The notes beneath the pieces are model-generated. The model was given only the letters and a program-made list of their open reading frames with translations. It made no database searches and was not told the DNA's origin. A stretch of DNA of 64,000 bases from Lentisalinibacter orientalis. Lineage in GTDB: Bacteria > Pseudomonadota > Gammaproteobacteria > Steroidobacterales > Woeseiaceae. This document shows positions 38,884 to 47,361 of this stretch, piece by piece. How positions within the stretch are numbered: the first letter of the stretch is position 1; the number at the start of each line of letters is the position of its first letter. Position numbers and translations under genes: made by a program. The stretch lies in contig NZ_JAPDRJ010000001.1 in the NCBI RefSeq assembly GCF_040706535.1, positions 1,612,001-1,676,000 of the forward strand. Direction: 5' to 3'.

Positions 38884-40665
38884 ATGCGCACTCATTACTG
38901 TGGACAGGTCGACGAGACACTGACCGGCGAAGTCGTGGAAGTCACCGGCTGGGTGCACCGCCGGCGTGACCACGGCGGCGTGATTTTCATCGACCTGCGC
39001 GACCGCGAGGGACTGCTGCAGGTGGTGTTCGACCCGGACCGCCCGGAGATCTTCGCCGATGCGGAGCGGGTGCGCAGCGAATACGTGCTGGCGGTGCGCG
39101 GCAAGGTACGGCCGCGGCCCGAGGGCACGGTCAACCCGAACATGCGGACCGGGCAGATCGAGGTGCTGGCCGAGGAGCTGACGGTGCTGAACGGCGCGAA
39201 GACGCCGCCGTTCCATCACGACGAGACCGCCAACGAGGAGCTCAGGCTCCGCTACCGCTACCTGGACCTGCGCCGCGAGGACATGCTGGCGAACCTGCGC
39301 CTGCGTCACGCGGCCACCCGCTCGCTGCGCCGCTTCCTGGACGACGAGGGCTTCATCGACGTCGAGACGCCGATGCTGACCAAGACCACGCCGGAGGGCG
39401 CGCGGGACTACATCGTCCCGAGTCGCACCCACCCGGGCAAGTTCTTCGCGCTGCCCCAGTCGCCGCAGATCTTCAAGCAGCTGCTGATGATGTCGGGCAT
39501 CGACCGCTACTACCAGATCGTGCGCTGCTTCCGCGACGAGGACCTGCGCGCCGACCGCCAGCCTGAGTTCACCCAGCTCGACATCGAGATGAGCTTCGTC
39601 AACGAGCAGACGGTGATGGGCACCATGGAGCGGCTGATCCGCGCCCTGTTCGCCGACGTGCTCGGCGTCGATCTGCCTGCACCGTTCCCGCGCATGGCCT
39701 GGGCGGAGGCGATGCAGCGCTTCGGCTCCGACAAGCCGGACCTGCGCATCCCGCTGGAGCTGGTGGAAGTCTCCGACCTCCTCGAAGGGGTCGAATTCAA
39801 GGTGTTCGCCGGTCCCGCTTCGGACCCGAAGGGCCGGGTGGCCGCGCTGCTCCTGCCGAAGGGCGGCGAGCTCACCCGCAAGGAGATCGACGACTACACC
39901 GCCTACGTGGGCCGCTACGGCGCCAGGGGTCTCGCCTACATCAAGGTGAACGACGCCGCCGCCGGCCGCGAGGGCCTGCAGTCGCCCATCCTGAAGTTCC
40001 TGCCGGACGAGGCCATTGCCGGCGTCATGGAGCGCACCGGCGCCGCGGACGGCGACCTCGTGTTCTTCGGCGCGGACAAGGCACACGTGGTGAACGACGC
40101 CCTCGGCGCCCTGCGCGTGAAACTCGGCGAGGACCGGGGCCTGGTGGAAGCCGGCTGGCGGCCGCTGTGGGTGGTGGAGTTCCCGATGTTCGAGCGCGAT
40201 CCCGCCAGCGGGCGCCTGGACCCGCTGCACCATCCGTTCACGGCGCCCTCCATCAGCGACGCGGACGCTCTGCGCAAGGACCCGGACCACGCGCTCTCCC
40301 GCGCCTACGACATGGTGCTGAACGGCTCGGAGATCGGCGGCGGTTCCATCCGTATCCACGACCAGGAGGTGCAGTCGGCGGTATTCGACCTGCTGCAGAT
40401 CGGCCCCGAGGAGGCGGAGCAGAAGTTCGGCTTCCTGCTGCGCGCCCTGGAATTCGGCTGCCCGCCCCACGGCGGTATTGCGTTTGGCCTCGACCGCCTG
40501 GTGATGCTGATGGCCGGCGCCGACAGCATCCGCGACGTCATCGCCTTCCCGAAGACCCAGACGGCGGCCTGTCCGCTCACGGACGCGCCGGGCGACGTCT
40601 CCGCCCAGCAGCTGCGCGAGGTGGGCATCCGGCTCCGCAAGCCGCGGGGCGACACCGAGAGCTGA
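38884..40665 (+). CDS. aspS: Aspartate--tRNA ligase AspS
   Basis: AspRS is a class IIb tRNA synthetase. The 593 residues show the N-terminal OB-fold anticodon-binding domain (TGWVHRRRDHGGVIFIDLRD), motif 2 (CFRDEDLRADRQPEFTQLD), a GAD insertion at about residues 285-420 typical of the bacterial enzyme, FTAPS, and motif 3 (GIAFGLDRLVMLM). Whether it is discriminating or also charges tRNA-Asn cannot be told here. Confidence 0.97.
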   Translation: MRTHYCGQVDETLTGEVVEVTGWVHRRRDHGGVIFIDLRDREGLLQVVFDPDRPEIFADAERVRSEYVLAVRGKVRPRPEGTVNPNMRTGQIEVLAEELTVLNGAKTPPFHHDETANEELRLRYRYLDLRREDMLANLRLRHAATRSLRRFLDDEGFIDVETPMLTKTTPEGARDYIVPSRTHPGKFFALPQSPQIFKQLLMMSGIDRYYQIVRCFRDEDLRADRQPEFTQLDIEMSFVNEQTVMGTMERLIRALFADVLGVDLPAPFPRMAWAEAMQRFGSDKPDLRIPLELVEVSDLLEGVEFKVFAGPASDPKGRVAALLLPKGGELTRKEIDDYTAYVGRYGARGLAYIKVNDAAAGREGLQSPILKFLPDEAIAGVMERTGAADGDLVFFGADKAHVVNDALGALRVKLGEDRGLVEAGWRPLWVVEFPMFERDPASGRLDPLHHPFTAPSISDADALRKDPDHALSRAYDMVLNGSEIGGGSIRIHDQEVQSAVFDLLQIGPEEAEQKFGFLLRALEFGCPPHGGIAFGLDRLVMLMAGADSIRDVIAFPKTQTAACPLTDAPGDVSAQQLREVGIRLRKPRGDTES

Positions 40666-40676
40666 GCGCCGGCGCC

Positions 40677-41135
40677 GTGACCGCACCGACTCCCGCCAGG
40701 CCCCACCGGCGTCCCGAGTCGGTGCTGGTGGTCGTCTACGCGGCCAGCGGCGAGGTCCTGCTGCTGCATCGCCAGCGGCCGTTCGAGTTCTGGCAGTCCA
40801 TCACCGGCAGCCTGCTGCCCGAAGAGACCCACGACAGCGCGGCCGCCCGGGAACTCGCCGAGGAGACCGGCTTCGAGGACAACGGCACGCTCGCCTACAC
40901 CGGCGTCAGCCGGGTCTTCGTCATCGACCCGCGCTGGCGGGACCGCTATCCGCCCGGCATCTTCGAGAACGTCGAATACGAGTGGCGCTTCCGGCTCGAC
41001 GAGCCCCGCGACGTGGTGCTCAGCCCGAGCGAACACTCCGCGTTCACCTGGGTGCCCCTCGAGGAGGCCATCGAACGGGTCTGGTCCTGGACCAACCGGG
41101 AGGCGCTCGAAGACCTGGCCAGGGAACTGGGGTGA
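40677..41135 (+). CDS. nudB: Nudix hydrolase NudB (dihydroneopterin triphosphate diphosphatase)
   Basis: NudB removes pyrophosphate from dihydroneopterin triphosphate in folate synthesis. The 152 residues carry a Nudix box (GSLLPEETHDSAAARELAEE followed by TG) at about residues 42-64, plus the NudB-like RPESVLVVVYAASGEVLLLHRQRPFEFWQSITGS and NVEYEWRFRL. GTG at 40677 follows the aspS stop by 11 bases; nudB after aspS is common in gammaproteobacteria, which supports the specific call. Confidence 0.88.
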   Translation: MTAPTPARPHRRPESVLVVVYAASGEVLLLHRQRPFEFWQSITGSLLPEETHDSAAARELAEETGFEDNGTLAYTGVSRVFVIDPRWRDRYPPGIFENVEYEWRFRLDEPRDVVLSPSEHSAFTWVPLEEAIERVWSWTNREALEDLARELG

Positions 41136-41782
41136 GCCGCGAGGGCGAGCGCAGCGCGCTGGTCCTGGTGCACGGTCTCTGGCTGGGGGGCTGGGCGCTC
41201 AAGCGTCTCGAACGGCGCCTGCGCGAGGCAGGCCGCGGCGACGTCCATATATTTTCCTGGCCCACCATCAGCCACGGCCTCGACGCCAATGCCCAGAATC
41301 TCCGGGCCTTTGCCGCTCATCTCGAGCCGGCGCGCATCGACTGGGTAGGCCACAGCCTCGGCGGCGTCCTGATATTGCGCACGCTGGCGGGCTGGGACGA
41401 AGCGCCGCCGGGCCGCGTCGTCTGCCTGGGCTCGCCGCTCGCCGGCAGCCGCTCCGCGGAGCGGTTGTCCTCATTCGGCCTCGGCAGGCGCCTCACCGGC
41501 CGCAGCATCGCCAGCGGCGTGCTCGAGTCGAGCGCGGCCGAGTGGTGTCCGCCGGAACTCGCCGCGCGCACCGGCGTAATCGCTGGCAGCCGGGGCATGG
41601 GCGCCGGCCGCCTGCTCGGCCGCCTGGAGCCGCCCCACGACGGCACGGTGCGGGTGGCGGAGACGCAGCTGCCCGGCATCGCCGATCACCTGGTCCTCAA
41701 TGTGACCCACACGGGTCTCCTGTTCTCCCGCGCCGCCGCCGCCGCCGCGGAGACCTTCCTCCGCCGCGGAAAATTCGCGTAG
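41132..41782 (+). CDS. Alpha/beta hydrolase (lipase/esterase-like)
   Basis: The 216-residue protein shows an alpha/beta hydrolase start (ALVLVHGLWLGGWALKRL), the nucleophile elbow GHSLGGVLILR near residue 72, and a plausible acid and base in HDGTVRVAET and LNVTHTGLLFS. No signal peptide is seen, so it acts in the cytoplasm. Substrate is unknown. GTG at 41132 overlaps the nudB stop. The stop codon TAG is supplied by the GTAG head of an adjoining REP element. Confidence 0.82.
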   Translation: MSREGERSALVLVHGLWLGGWALKRLERRLREAGRGDVHIFSWPTISHGLDANAQNLRAFAAHLEPARIDWVGHSLGGVLILRTLAGWDEAPPGRVVCLGSPLAGSRSAERLSSFGLGRRLTGRSIASGVLESSAAEWCPPELAARTGVIAGSRGMGAGRLLGRLEPPHDGTVRVAETQLPGIADHLVLNVTHTGLLFSRAAAAAAETFLRRGKFA

Positions 41783-41927
41783 GAGGGCCTTCAGGCCCGA
41801 TCCCGCTCTCTTTTGGCGTTGGCCCGCCATCGGGCGGGCCCGCGGCCGAGAGGATTGGCACCAGTCAGTAAGCGCTGCTGACTGGTGCTCCCTTCACGCC
41901 ACCGCGAGCACGGCCGCCCAGCGGGGG
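41733..41927 (+). repeat. 195-bp direct duplicate, left copy (probable assembly overlap)
   Basis: Bases 41733-41927 recur at 41929-42123 with a single difference (A at 41920, T at 42116). The copies flank the one N in the window. The left copy contains the end of the hydrolase gene and a REP element. Exactly abutting an N, this is most simply an unmerged overlap of contig ends. Confidence 0.9.
41779..41800 (+). repeat. REP element copy 2 (3' end of the hydrolase gene)
   Basis: Same 22-base unit as at 28476, on the plus strand; its TAG at 41780-41782 is the hydrolase stop codon. A second hairpin, GGCCCGCC-AT-CGGGCGGGCC, follows at about 41821-41840. Confidence 0.85.
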
Positions 41928-41928
41928 N
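41928..41928. other. Ambiguous base marking a contig join
   Basis: The only N in the window. It lies between two 195-bp near-identical copies, and the left copy stops inside the left arm of the perfect palindrome present at 42108-42179. Confidence 0.9.
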
Positions 41929-42123
41929 CCGCCGCCGCCGCCGCGGAGACCTTCCTCCGCCGCGGAAAATTCGCGTAGGAGGGCCTTCAGGCCCGATCCC
42001 GCTCTCTTTTGGCGTTGGCCCGCCATCGGGCGGGCCCGCGGCCGAGAGGATTGGCACCAGTCAGTAAGCGCTGCTGACTGGTGCTCCCTTCACGCCACCG
42101 CGAGCACGGCCGCCCTGCGGGGG
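41929..42123 (+). repeat. 195-bp direct duplicate, right copy
   Basis: Right partner of the 41733-41927 segment. It includes a truncated, non-functional copy of the last hydrolase codons and REP copy 3, then continues into the complete inverted repeat. Confidence 0.9.
41975..41996 (+). repeat. REP element copy 3 (within the duplicated segment)
   Basis: Identical to copy 2 and probably the same genomic element represented twice. Confidence 0.8.
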
Positions 42124-42179
42124 TATCCATCGCCGCGACCTTTTGTCGGGAGCAAGATGGATACCCCCGCAGGGCGGCC
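42108..42179. repeat. Perfect 23-bp inverted repeat (hairpin) downstream of mutS
   Basis: The arms at 42108-42130 and 42157-42179 are exact reverse complements with a 26-base loop. A cruciform or RNA hairpin here could end transcription from both convergent sides, although no T-run follows. Confidence 0.85.
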
Positions 42180-42208
42180 ACAATAGAAGGGGGCCCGGTA
42201 GGAAGAAG

Positions 42209-42230
42209 TCGGGCCTGAAGGCCCTCCTAC
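42209..42230 (-). repeat. REP element copy 4 (3' end of mutS)
   Basis: Inverted relative to copies 2 and 3; its minus-strand GTAG supplies the mutS stop TAG (42227-42229). A further GTAGGA lies in opposite sense at 42198-42203. Confidence 0.85.
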
Positions 42231-44800
42231 GAGTCGTCGGCCAGGTCCTTGAGCTTGTAGATCAGGTCCAGCGCCTGGCGAGGCGAGAGCGAGTCCGGGT
42301 CCAGGTCCTCCAGCGCTTCGCGCAGGGCGTCCTCCGGCGGGTCGTCCTGCGTGCGCGGCGCCAGGGCCAGTTCCTGCTGGGGGCCGTGGTCGCGGTGGTG
42401 CTGGGCAGACTCCAGGTGCTCCAGGTGGCGGCGGGCGCGGCGGATCACGGACTTCGGCACGCCGGCCAGCGCGGCCACCTCCAGGCCGTAGCTCTGGTTG
42501 GCCGGCCCCGGCTTCACCGCGTGCAGGAAGATGAGCCGGTCGCCGTGGGAGGTGGCGTCCAGGTGCACGTTGGCGGCGTGGGGCAGCTCGTCGGGCAGCG
42601 CCGTGAGTTCGAAGTAGTGGGTGGCGAACAGTGTGAAGGCGCGCAGTCGGGTGGCGATGTGATGGGCCGCCGCCCAGGCCAGCGACAGGCCGTCGAAGGT
42701 GCTGGTGCCGCGGCCGATCTCGTCCATCAGCACCAGGCTTGCGGGCGTGGCGTTGTGCAGGATGTTGGCGGTCTCGGTCATCTCCACCATGAACGTGGAA
42801 CGTCCGCCCGCCAGGTCGTCCGAAGCGCCGATGCGGGTGAAGATCCGGTCCACCGGACCGATCTCCAGCGCGTCCGCCGGCACGAAGCTGCCGATGTGCG
42901 CGAGGATGACGATGAGCGCCGCCTGGCGCATGTAGGTGGATTTGCCGCCCATGTTCGGGCCGGTGATGATCAGCAGCCGCCGCTCGTCGTCGAGTTCCAG
43001 ATCGTTCGGCACGAAAGGCGTCTCGAGCACCCGCTCCACCACCGGGTGGCGGCCGGCGCGGATGGCGATGCGCGGCTCGTCGGCGAGGGTCGGCCGGGAC
43101 AGGCCGAGGCGCGCGGCCCGCTCGGCGAAGCAGGCGAGGACGTCGAGTTCGGCCAGCGCGGCTGCCGTGCGGCGCAGCGGGCCCAGGACCTCGTGCAGCG
43201 CGTCGATCAGGCCCTCGTACAGCGCCTTCTCCCGCGCCAGCGCGCGCTCCCGGGCGCTCAGCACCTGGTCCTCGAAGCGCTTGAGCTCCGGCGTGATGAA
43301 TCGTTCGGCCGCCTTCAGCGTCTGCCGTCGGGTGTATTCCTCCGGGGCGTTCTGCGCTTGGGCCTTGCTGATCTCGATGTAGTAGCCGTGCACCCGGTTG
43401 TAGCCCACCTTCAGCGTGGGCAGGCCGGTGCGCTCGCGCTCGCGCTGCTCGAGATCCACCAGATACTGGTCGGCGTTGGCGCTGATGTCGCGGAGTTCGT
43501 CGAGTTCCGCGTCGTAGCCGGGCGCGATGACGCCGCCGTCGCGGATCAGCATGGGCGGGTTCTCCACCAGCGCGGCATCCAGCAGGCGGTGGGTGTCCGG
43601 GTGCTCGGCTGCATCGGCCGCCAGTTTGGCGAGGCGTGGCGCGTCGAGGCCGGCGAGCAGCCGGGCGAGCTCCGGCAGCCGTCCCAGGCTGTCGCCGAGC
43701 TGGCGCAGGTCCCGCGGACGGGCCGATCGCAGCGCCACGCGGGAGAGGATGCGCTCCAGGTCGCCGACGTCGGCGAGCAGATCGCGCAGTTCCTCGGGGC
43801 CGCGCTCCAGCAGCGTGGCCACGGCGTCGTAGCGGGCGCCGATCACCGCGTGGCTGCGGACGGGCCGGTTGATCCAGCGCCGCAGCAGCCGGCTGCCCAT
43901 GGCCGTGCGGCAGGTGTCCATGACGCCGGCGAGGGTGTGCTGGTCCTGGCCCGAGAGGCTGCGGTCGAGCTCCAGGTTACGCCGCGTCGCTGCGTCCATG
44001 AGGATGGCGTCGTCCGGCTGCTCCGCGGCCATGCCGTCGATGTGGGGCAGGGCTCCGCGCTGGGTGTCGCGGACGTATTCGAGCAGTCCGCCCGCAGCGC
44101 GGATGGCGATGTCGAGACCGTCCAGGCCGAAGCCGCTCAGGTCCCGGGTGCCGAACTGCTCGCACAGGAGTCTCGTGGCCGTCTCGCCGTCGAAGTGCCA
44201 GGGCGGTCGGCCGCGGGCCCCGGCGCGTTCCCTCAGCCAGCCCGGCACGCCGCCCTCTTCGTCGTAGAGGATCTCGGCCGGCTGCAGCCGCTCGATCTCG
44301 GCCGCCAGCGCGGCCTCGTCCGGCACCTGGCTCACCAGGAAGCGCCCGGCGGAGAGGTCCAGCCAGGCGATGCCGATCTCGCGGCGGGCGAGCACCACGG
44401 CCGCCACGGCGTTGTCGCGCCGCTCGGGCAGCAGGCTGGCCTCGGTGAGCGTGCCCGGCGTGACGATGCGCACCACCTTGCGCTCCACCGGCCCCTTGCT
44501 CGCGGCCGGGTCGCCGATCTGCTCGCAGATGGCCACCGACTCGCCGAGCTTCACCAGTTTGGCGAGGTAGCTGTCCACGGCGTGGTAAGGCACGCCCGCC
44601 ATGGGGATGGGCTCGCCGGCGGACTTGCCGCGGGTGGTGAGCGTGATGTCGATGAGCTCGGCGGCGCGGCGGGCGTCGTCGTAGAAGAGCTCGTAGAAGT
44701 CGCCCATTCGATAGAACAGCAACGTGTCGGGATGCTCGGCTTTCAGGCCGAGATACTGCTGCATCATCGGCGTGTGTTCTGCACGGGCGGACGCGCTCAT
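42227..44800 (-). CDS. mutS: DNA mismatch repair protein MutS
   Basis: MutS recognises mismatches and recruits MutL. The 857 residues begin with HTPMMQQYLGLKAEHPDTLLFYRMGDFYELFYDDA, containing the Phe-x-Glu mismatch-reading motif, then the connector, lever and clamp domains, the Walker A TGPNMGGKSTYMRQ near residue 615, DEIGRGTSTFDGLSLAWA, and the helix-turn-helix C-terminus. The ATG at 44800 gives the standard N-terminus; upstream in-frame codons add a non-homologous Pro/Ala-rich stretch. Confidence 0.97.
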   Translation of the reverse strand: MSASARAEHTPMMQQYLGLKAEHPDTLLFYRMGDFYELFYDDARRAAELIDITLTTRGKSAGEPIPMAGVPYHAVDSYLAKLVKLGESVAICEQIGDPAASKGPVERKVVRIVTPGTLTEASLLPERRDNAVAAVVLARREIGIAWLDLSAGRFLVSQVPDEAALAAEIERLQPAEILYDEEGGVPGWLRERAGARGRPPWHFDGETATRLLCEQFGTRDLSGFGLDGLDIAIRAAGGLLEYVRDTQRGALPHIDGMAAEQPDDAILMDAATRRNLELDRSLSGQDQHTLAGVMDTCRTAMGSRLLRRWINRPVRSHAVIGARYDAVATLLERGPEELRDLLADVGDLERILSRVALRSARPRDLRQLGDSLGRLPELARLLAGLDAPRLAKLAADAAEHPDTHRLLDAALVENPPMLIRDGGVIAPGYDAELDELRDISANADQYLVDLEQRERERTGLPTLKVGYNRVHGYYIEISKAQAQNAPEEYTRRQTLKAAERFITPELKRFEDQVLSARERALAREKALYEGLIDALHEVLGPLRRTAAALAELDVLACFAERAARLGLSRPTLADEPRIAIRAGRHPVVERVLETPFVPNDLELDDERRLLIITGPNMGGKSTYMRQAALIVILAHIGSFVPADALEIGPVDRIFTRIGASDDLAGGRSTFMVEMTETANILHNATPASLVLMDEIGRGTSTFDGLSLAWAAAHHIATRLRAFTLFATHYFELTALPDELPHAANVHLDATSHGDRLIFLHAVKPGPANQSYGLEVAALAGVPKSVIRRARRHLEHLESAQHHRDHGPQQELALAPRTQDDPPEDALREALEDLDPDSLSPRQALDLIYKLKDLADDS

Positions 44801-45037
44801 TCTTCGCTGTTTTCCGGTGTGGGGGCGGGCCGGATAGGCTAGCCCGTCGCGGGCGGCAAGTCGATGGGCCGCCGGAGGCGGCGGCCGGGCGGTGGCCAGG
44901 CCGGCGGATGCGGCGGTTTGCCAGGCCATCCGTGATGCCATCTGTGACACCGTGGGTTCCTGTGCGTTGCGGCGGCGGGTACATTACGTGACCATGCCAC
45001 TGGCCGGTTCTCGTAGCCGCGGATCCGCGGACCATCC

Positions 45038-46147
45038 ATGAAGATTCTGCACCTGGAGACGGGACTCAACCTGTATGGCGGCGCCCAGCAAGTGCTCTAT
45101 CTGCTGGATGCGCTCGCCGACGACGAGTCCGAACACCTGCTGGTCAGCGCCATCGGCAGCGAGGTGGGCGAGGCCGCCCGGGCCGCGGGGCACCGGGTGC
45201 GCGAGGTGACCATGCGCGGCGACCACGATCTCGGCTTCCTGCCGCGCATGCGCCGGGTGCTGGAGGAGGAGCGTCCCGACATCCTGCACGCCCACAGCCG
45301 CCGCGGTGCCGACCTGCTCGGCGGCCTGGCGGCCCGGCGCAGCGGCATCCGCGCGGTGGTCTCCCGGCGGGTGGACAACCCGGAACCGCGCTGGCTGGCC
45401 GCCGTGCGCTATCGGCCGTACATCCGCATCGTCGCCATCTCCAACGCCATCGAGCGGGTGCTGACGGACGCCGGCATCGACCGCCGGCGTATCACGGTGA
45501 TCCCGGACTGCGTGGATCCCGAGCCGTTTGCCGGTCCGCCGGAACGGGAATGGCTGGGCGCCGAATTCGGGCTGCCGGCCGGCGTCCCGGTGGCCGGCGT
45601 GGTCGCCCAGCTGATCGAGCGCAAGGGCCACCGATACCTGCTCGAGGCCATGCCCGCCGTGCTGGAGGAATGCCCCGGACTCCGCGTGATCTTCTTCGGC
45701 CGGGGGCCGCTGGAGAAGCCTCTGGCCGCGGAGATCCGGCGCCTCGGTCTCGCCGACCGGGTGCTGATCGCCGGTTTCCGCGATGACATGGCGCGCATAC
45801 TCCCCGCGCTCGACCTGGTGGTGCATCCCGCACTGGCGGAGGGACTCGGCGTGGCGCTGCTGCAGGCGGCCGCTGCCGCCGTGCCGGTGGTCGGTTTCGC
45901 CGCCGGCGGCGTCTGCCAGGCCGTTGAGCCGGGGCGCACTGGCCTGCTGGTGCCGCCGGGGGATTCCGAGGCGCTCGGCCGGGCCATGCTGCGGGTATTG
46001 ACCGATCCCGCGCTCGCACGCAGTCTGGGCGAGGCGGGCCGTGCCCGGGTGAGAAGCGAATTCACCCCCGAACGCATGGCCGCGCGCCACCTGGCGCTGT
46101 ACCGGGATGTGCTCGGCGGCGCCGACACGAACGCGGAAGATTCATGA
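45038..46147 (+). CDS. GT4-type glycosyltransferase
   Basis: The 369 residues have the GT-B layout: N-terminal domain with LHLETGLNLYGGAQQVLYLLD and DILHAHSRRGADLLGG, hinge, and C-terminal GT4 domain with VIPDCVDPEPF, AQLIERKGHRYLLEAM, FFGRGPLEKPL and the catalytic EGLGVALLQAAAAAVPVVGF (the E-x7-E motif reads E-x7-Q here). Such enzymes add a sugar to a lipid or LPS core acceptor; the substrate is unknown and there are no neighbouring polysaccharide genes. It is divergent from mutS and its stop overlaps the pncC start. Confidence 0.85.
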   Translation: MKILHLETGLNLYGGAQQVLYLLDALADDESEHLLVSAIGSEVGEAARAAGHRVREVTMRGDHDLGFLPRMRRVLEEERPDILHAHSRRGADLLGGLAARRSGIRAVVSRRVDNPEPRWLAAVRYRPYIRIVAISNAIERVLTDAGIDRRRITVIPDCVDPEPFAGPPEREWLGAEFGLPAGVPVAGVVAQLIERKGHRYLLEAMPAVLEECPGLRVIFFGRGPLEKPLAAEIRRLGLADRVLIAGFRDDMARILPALDLVVHPALAEGLGVALLQAAAAAVPVVGFAAGGVCQAVEPGRTGLLVPPGDSEALGRAMLRVLTDPALARSLGEAGRARVRSEFTPERMAARHLALYRDVLGGADTNAEDS

Positions 46148-46653
46148 CGGAATTCGAGGACATCGCCGCACTGGCCCGGCGCACGGGCGAGGCCTTGCTG
46201 GCCGCCGGGCGCCGGGTGACCACGGCGGAGTCGTGCACCGGCGGCTGGATCGCCAAGGCGCTCACCGACGTGGCCGGCAGTTCCTCCTGGTTCGGCGCGG
46301 GGCTGGTCACCTACAGCAACGAGGCCAAACTCTCCCTGCTGGGCGTGCGGGCCGAGACGCTGGACGGGTACGGCGCCGTCAGCGAGGAGACCGTGCGCGA
46401 GATGGCGGTCGGGGCGCTGGCGGCGAGCGGCGCCGACATTGCCGACATTGCGGTGGCGGTCAGCGGTATCGCGGGGCCGGATGGCGGCACGCCGGACAAG
46501 CCGGTGGGCACGGTGTGGTTCGCCTGGGCGGTCGGTGGAGCCACGCCCGTCACCTATGCCGAGTGCGTCCATTTCGACGGCGACCGGGAAACGGTCCGGC
46601 GCCGCACCGTCTGCCACGCCCTGGGCGGTGTGCTGGCGCGGATCCCGGTGTGA
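46144..46653 (+). CDS. pncC: Nicotinamide-nucleotide amidohydrolase PncC (CinA C-terminal domain)
   Basis: PncC deamidates nicotinamide mononucleotide in pyridine nucleotide salvage. The 169-residue protein is the stand-alone CinA C-terminal domain with TTAESCTGGWIAKALTDVAGSS, the SWFGAGLVTYSNEAKLSLLGV segment and AVSGIAGPDGGTPDKPVGTVWFAW, all typical. Its position upstream of recA is conserved. The ATG overlaps the glycosyltransferase stop by four bases. Confidence 0.95.
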   Translation: MTEFEDIAALARRTGEALLAAGRRVTTAESCTGGWIAKALTDVAGSSSWFGAGLVTYSNEAKLSLLGVRAETLDGYGAVSEETVREMAVGALAASGADIADIAVAVSGIAGPDGGTPDKPVGTVWFAWAVGGATPVTYAECVHFDGDRETVRRRTVCHALGGVLARIPV

Positions 46654-46675
46654 GAGGCCCCGGCGTGAGAGACCG

Positions 46676-47245
46676 ATGAGCGCAGCGGAGCGACACGACG
46701 GCCCGCCGGAGGATACCGAGACCGAGCGGCTGTTCGTCGCCTTCTGGCCGGATACGGAGCTGCGCGAGCGCATCGAGGCGGTGGCCGGGCCCGCCGTGGA
46801 ACGGGCCCGCGCCCGGCCGGTGCCCGCGGACAACCTGCACGTCACCCTGGTCTTCGTCGGCAACTGGCCGGTGCAGGCCCGCGAGCAGATCGAGATGGTG
46901 GTGGACGCGCTGGACATCCCGGATGTCGAACTCGTGTTCGACCGCATCAGGTACTGGCGCCGGCCGAAGGTCCTGAGCCTGGTGGCGGAGGACTTCCCGG
47001 AGGCACTGGCCGTCTACCAGCGGGAGATGCGCGCCGCCATGGCCGCGCTGGGGTGGACCCCGGAGACCCGGCCCTGGGAGCCCCACGTCACGCTGGGACG
47101 GAAGGCCGAGCGCAGCGTGCGCAAGACGCTGGAGGAGCCGGTCGTCTGGCCCTGCCGGCAGGTGGCACTGGTGCGCTCCGAGAACGGCAGTAGTAATGGC
47201 CATGGTGGCTCGGTCTACCGGCCGCTCCGCATCTGGGAGAGATGA
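46676..47245 (+). CDS. thpR: RNA 2',3'-cyclic phosphodiesterase ThpR (LigT family)
   Basis: ThpR (2H phosphoesterase) opens 2',3'-cyclic phosphate RNA ends. The 189 residues have the two catalytic HxT motifs, LHVTLVFVGN near residue 52 and PHVTLGRKAER near residue 138, and the family start RLFVAFWPD. It lies between pncC and recA, on the same strand. Confidence 0.92.
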   Translation: MSAAERHDGPPEDTETERLFVAFWPDTELRERIEAVAGPAVERARARPVPADNLHVTLVFVGNWPVQAREQIEMVVDALDIPDVELVFDRIRYWRRPKVLSLVAEDFPEALAVYQREMRAAMAALGWTPETRPWEPHVTLGRKAERSVRKTLEEPVVWPCRQVALVRSENGSSNGHGGSVYRPLRIWER

Positions 47246-47361
47246 GCCGCAGCCCGGAGAAACTGTCCCACTGGCCCGGATTCCCATGGCTGATGTATGG
47301 TCGCCGTTGTGGAATAATCGCGGGTTCTCATAACTGAATCGCAACAGGCTGCGGGTACACC

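Larger units (their letters stand above)
41783..42226. other. Palindrome-rich spacer between the hydrolase gene and mutS, with a contig join
   Basis: No gene is seen in this 444-base interval. It holds REP units, hairpins ACCAGTCA/TGACTGGT (twice because of the duplication), the N at 41928 and a 23-bp perfect inverted repeat. If the duplication is artefactual, the true spacer is about 248 bases. Confidence 0.8.

Noticed and set aside
47246..47361. LexA (SOS) box upstream of recA; CTGAATCGCAACAG was considered
   Set aside because: Spacing is 14 rather than 16 bases and the inner bases do not fit CTGT-N8-ACAG. Other LexA consensus types are possible but I cannot assign one.
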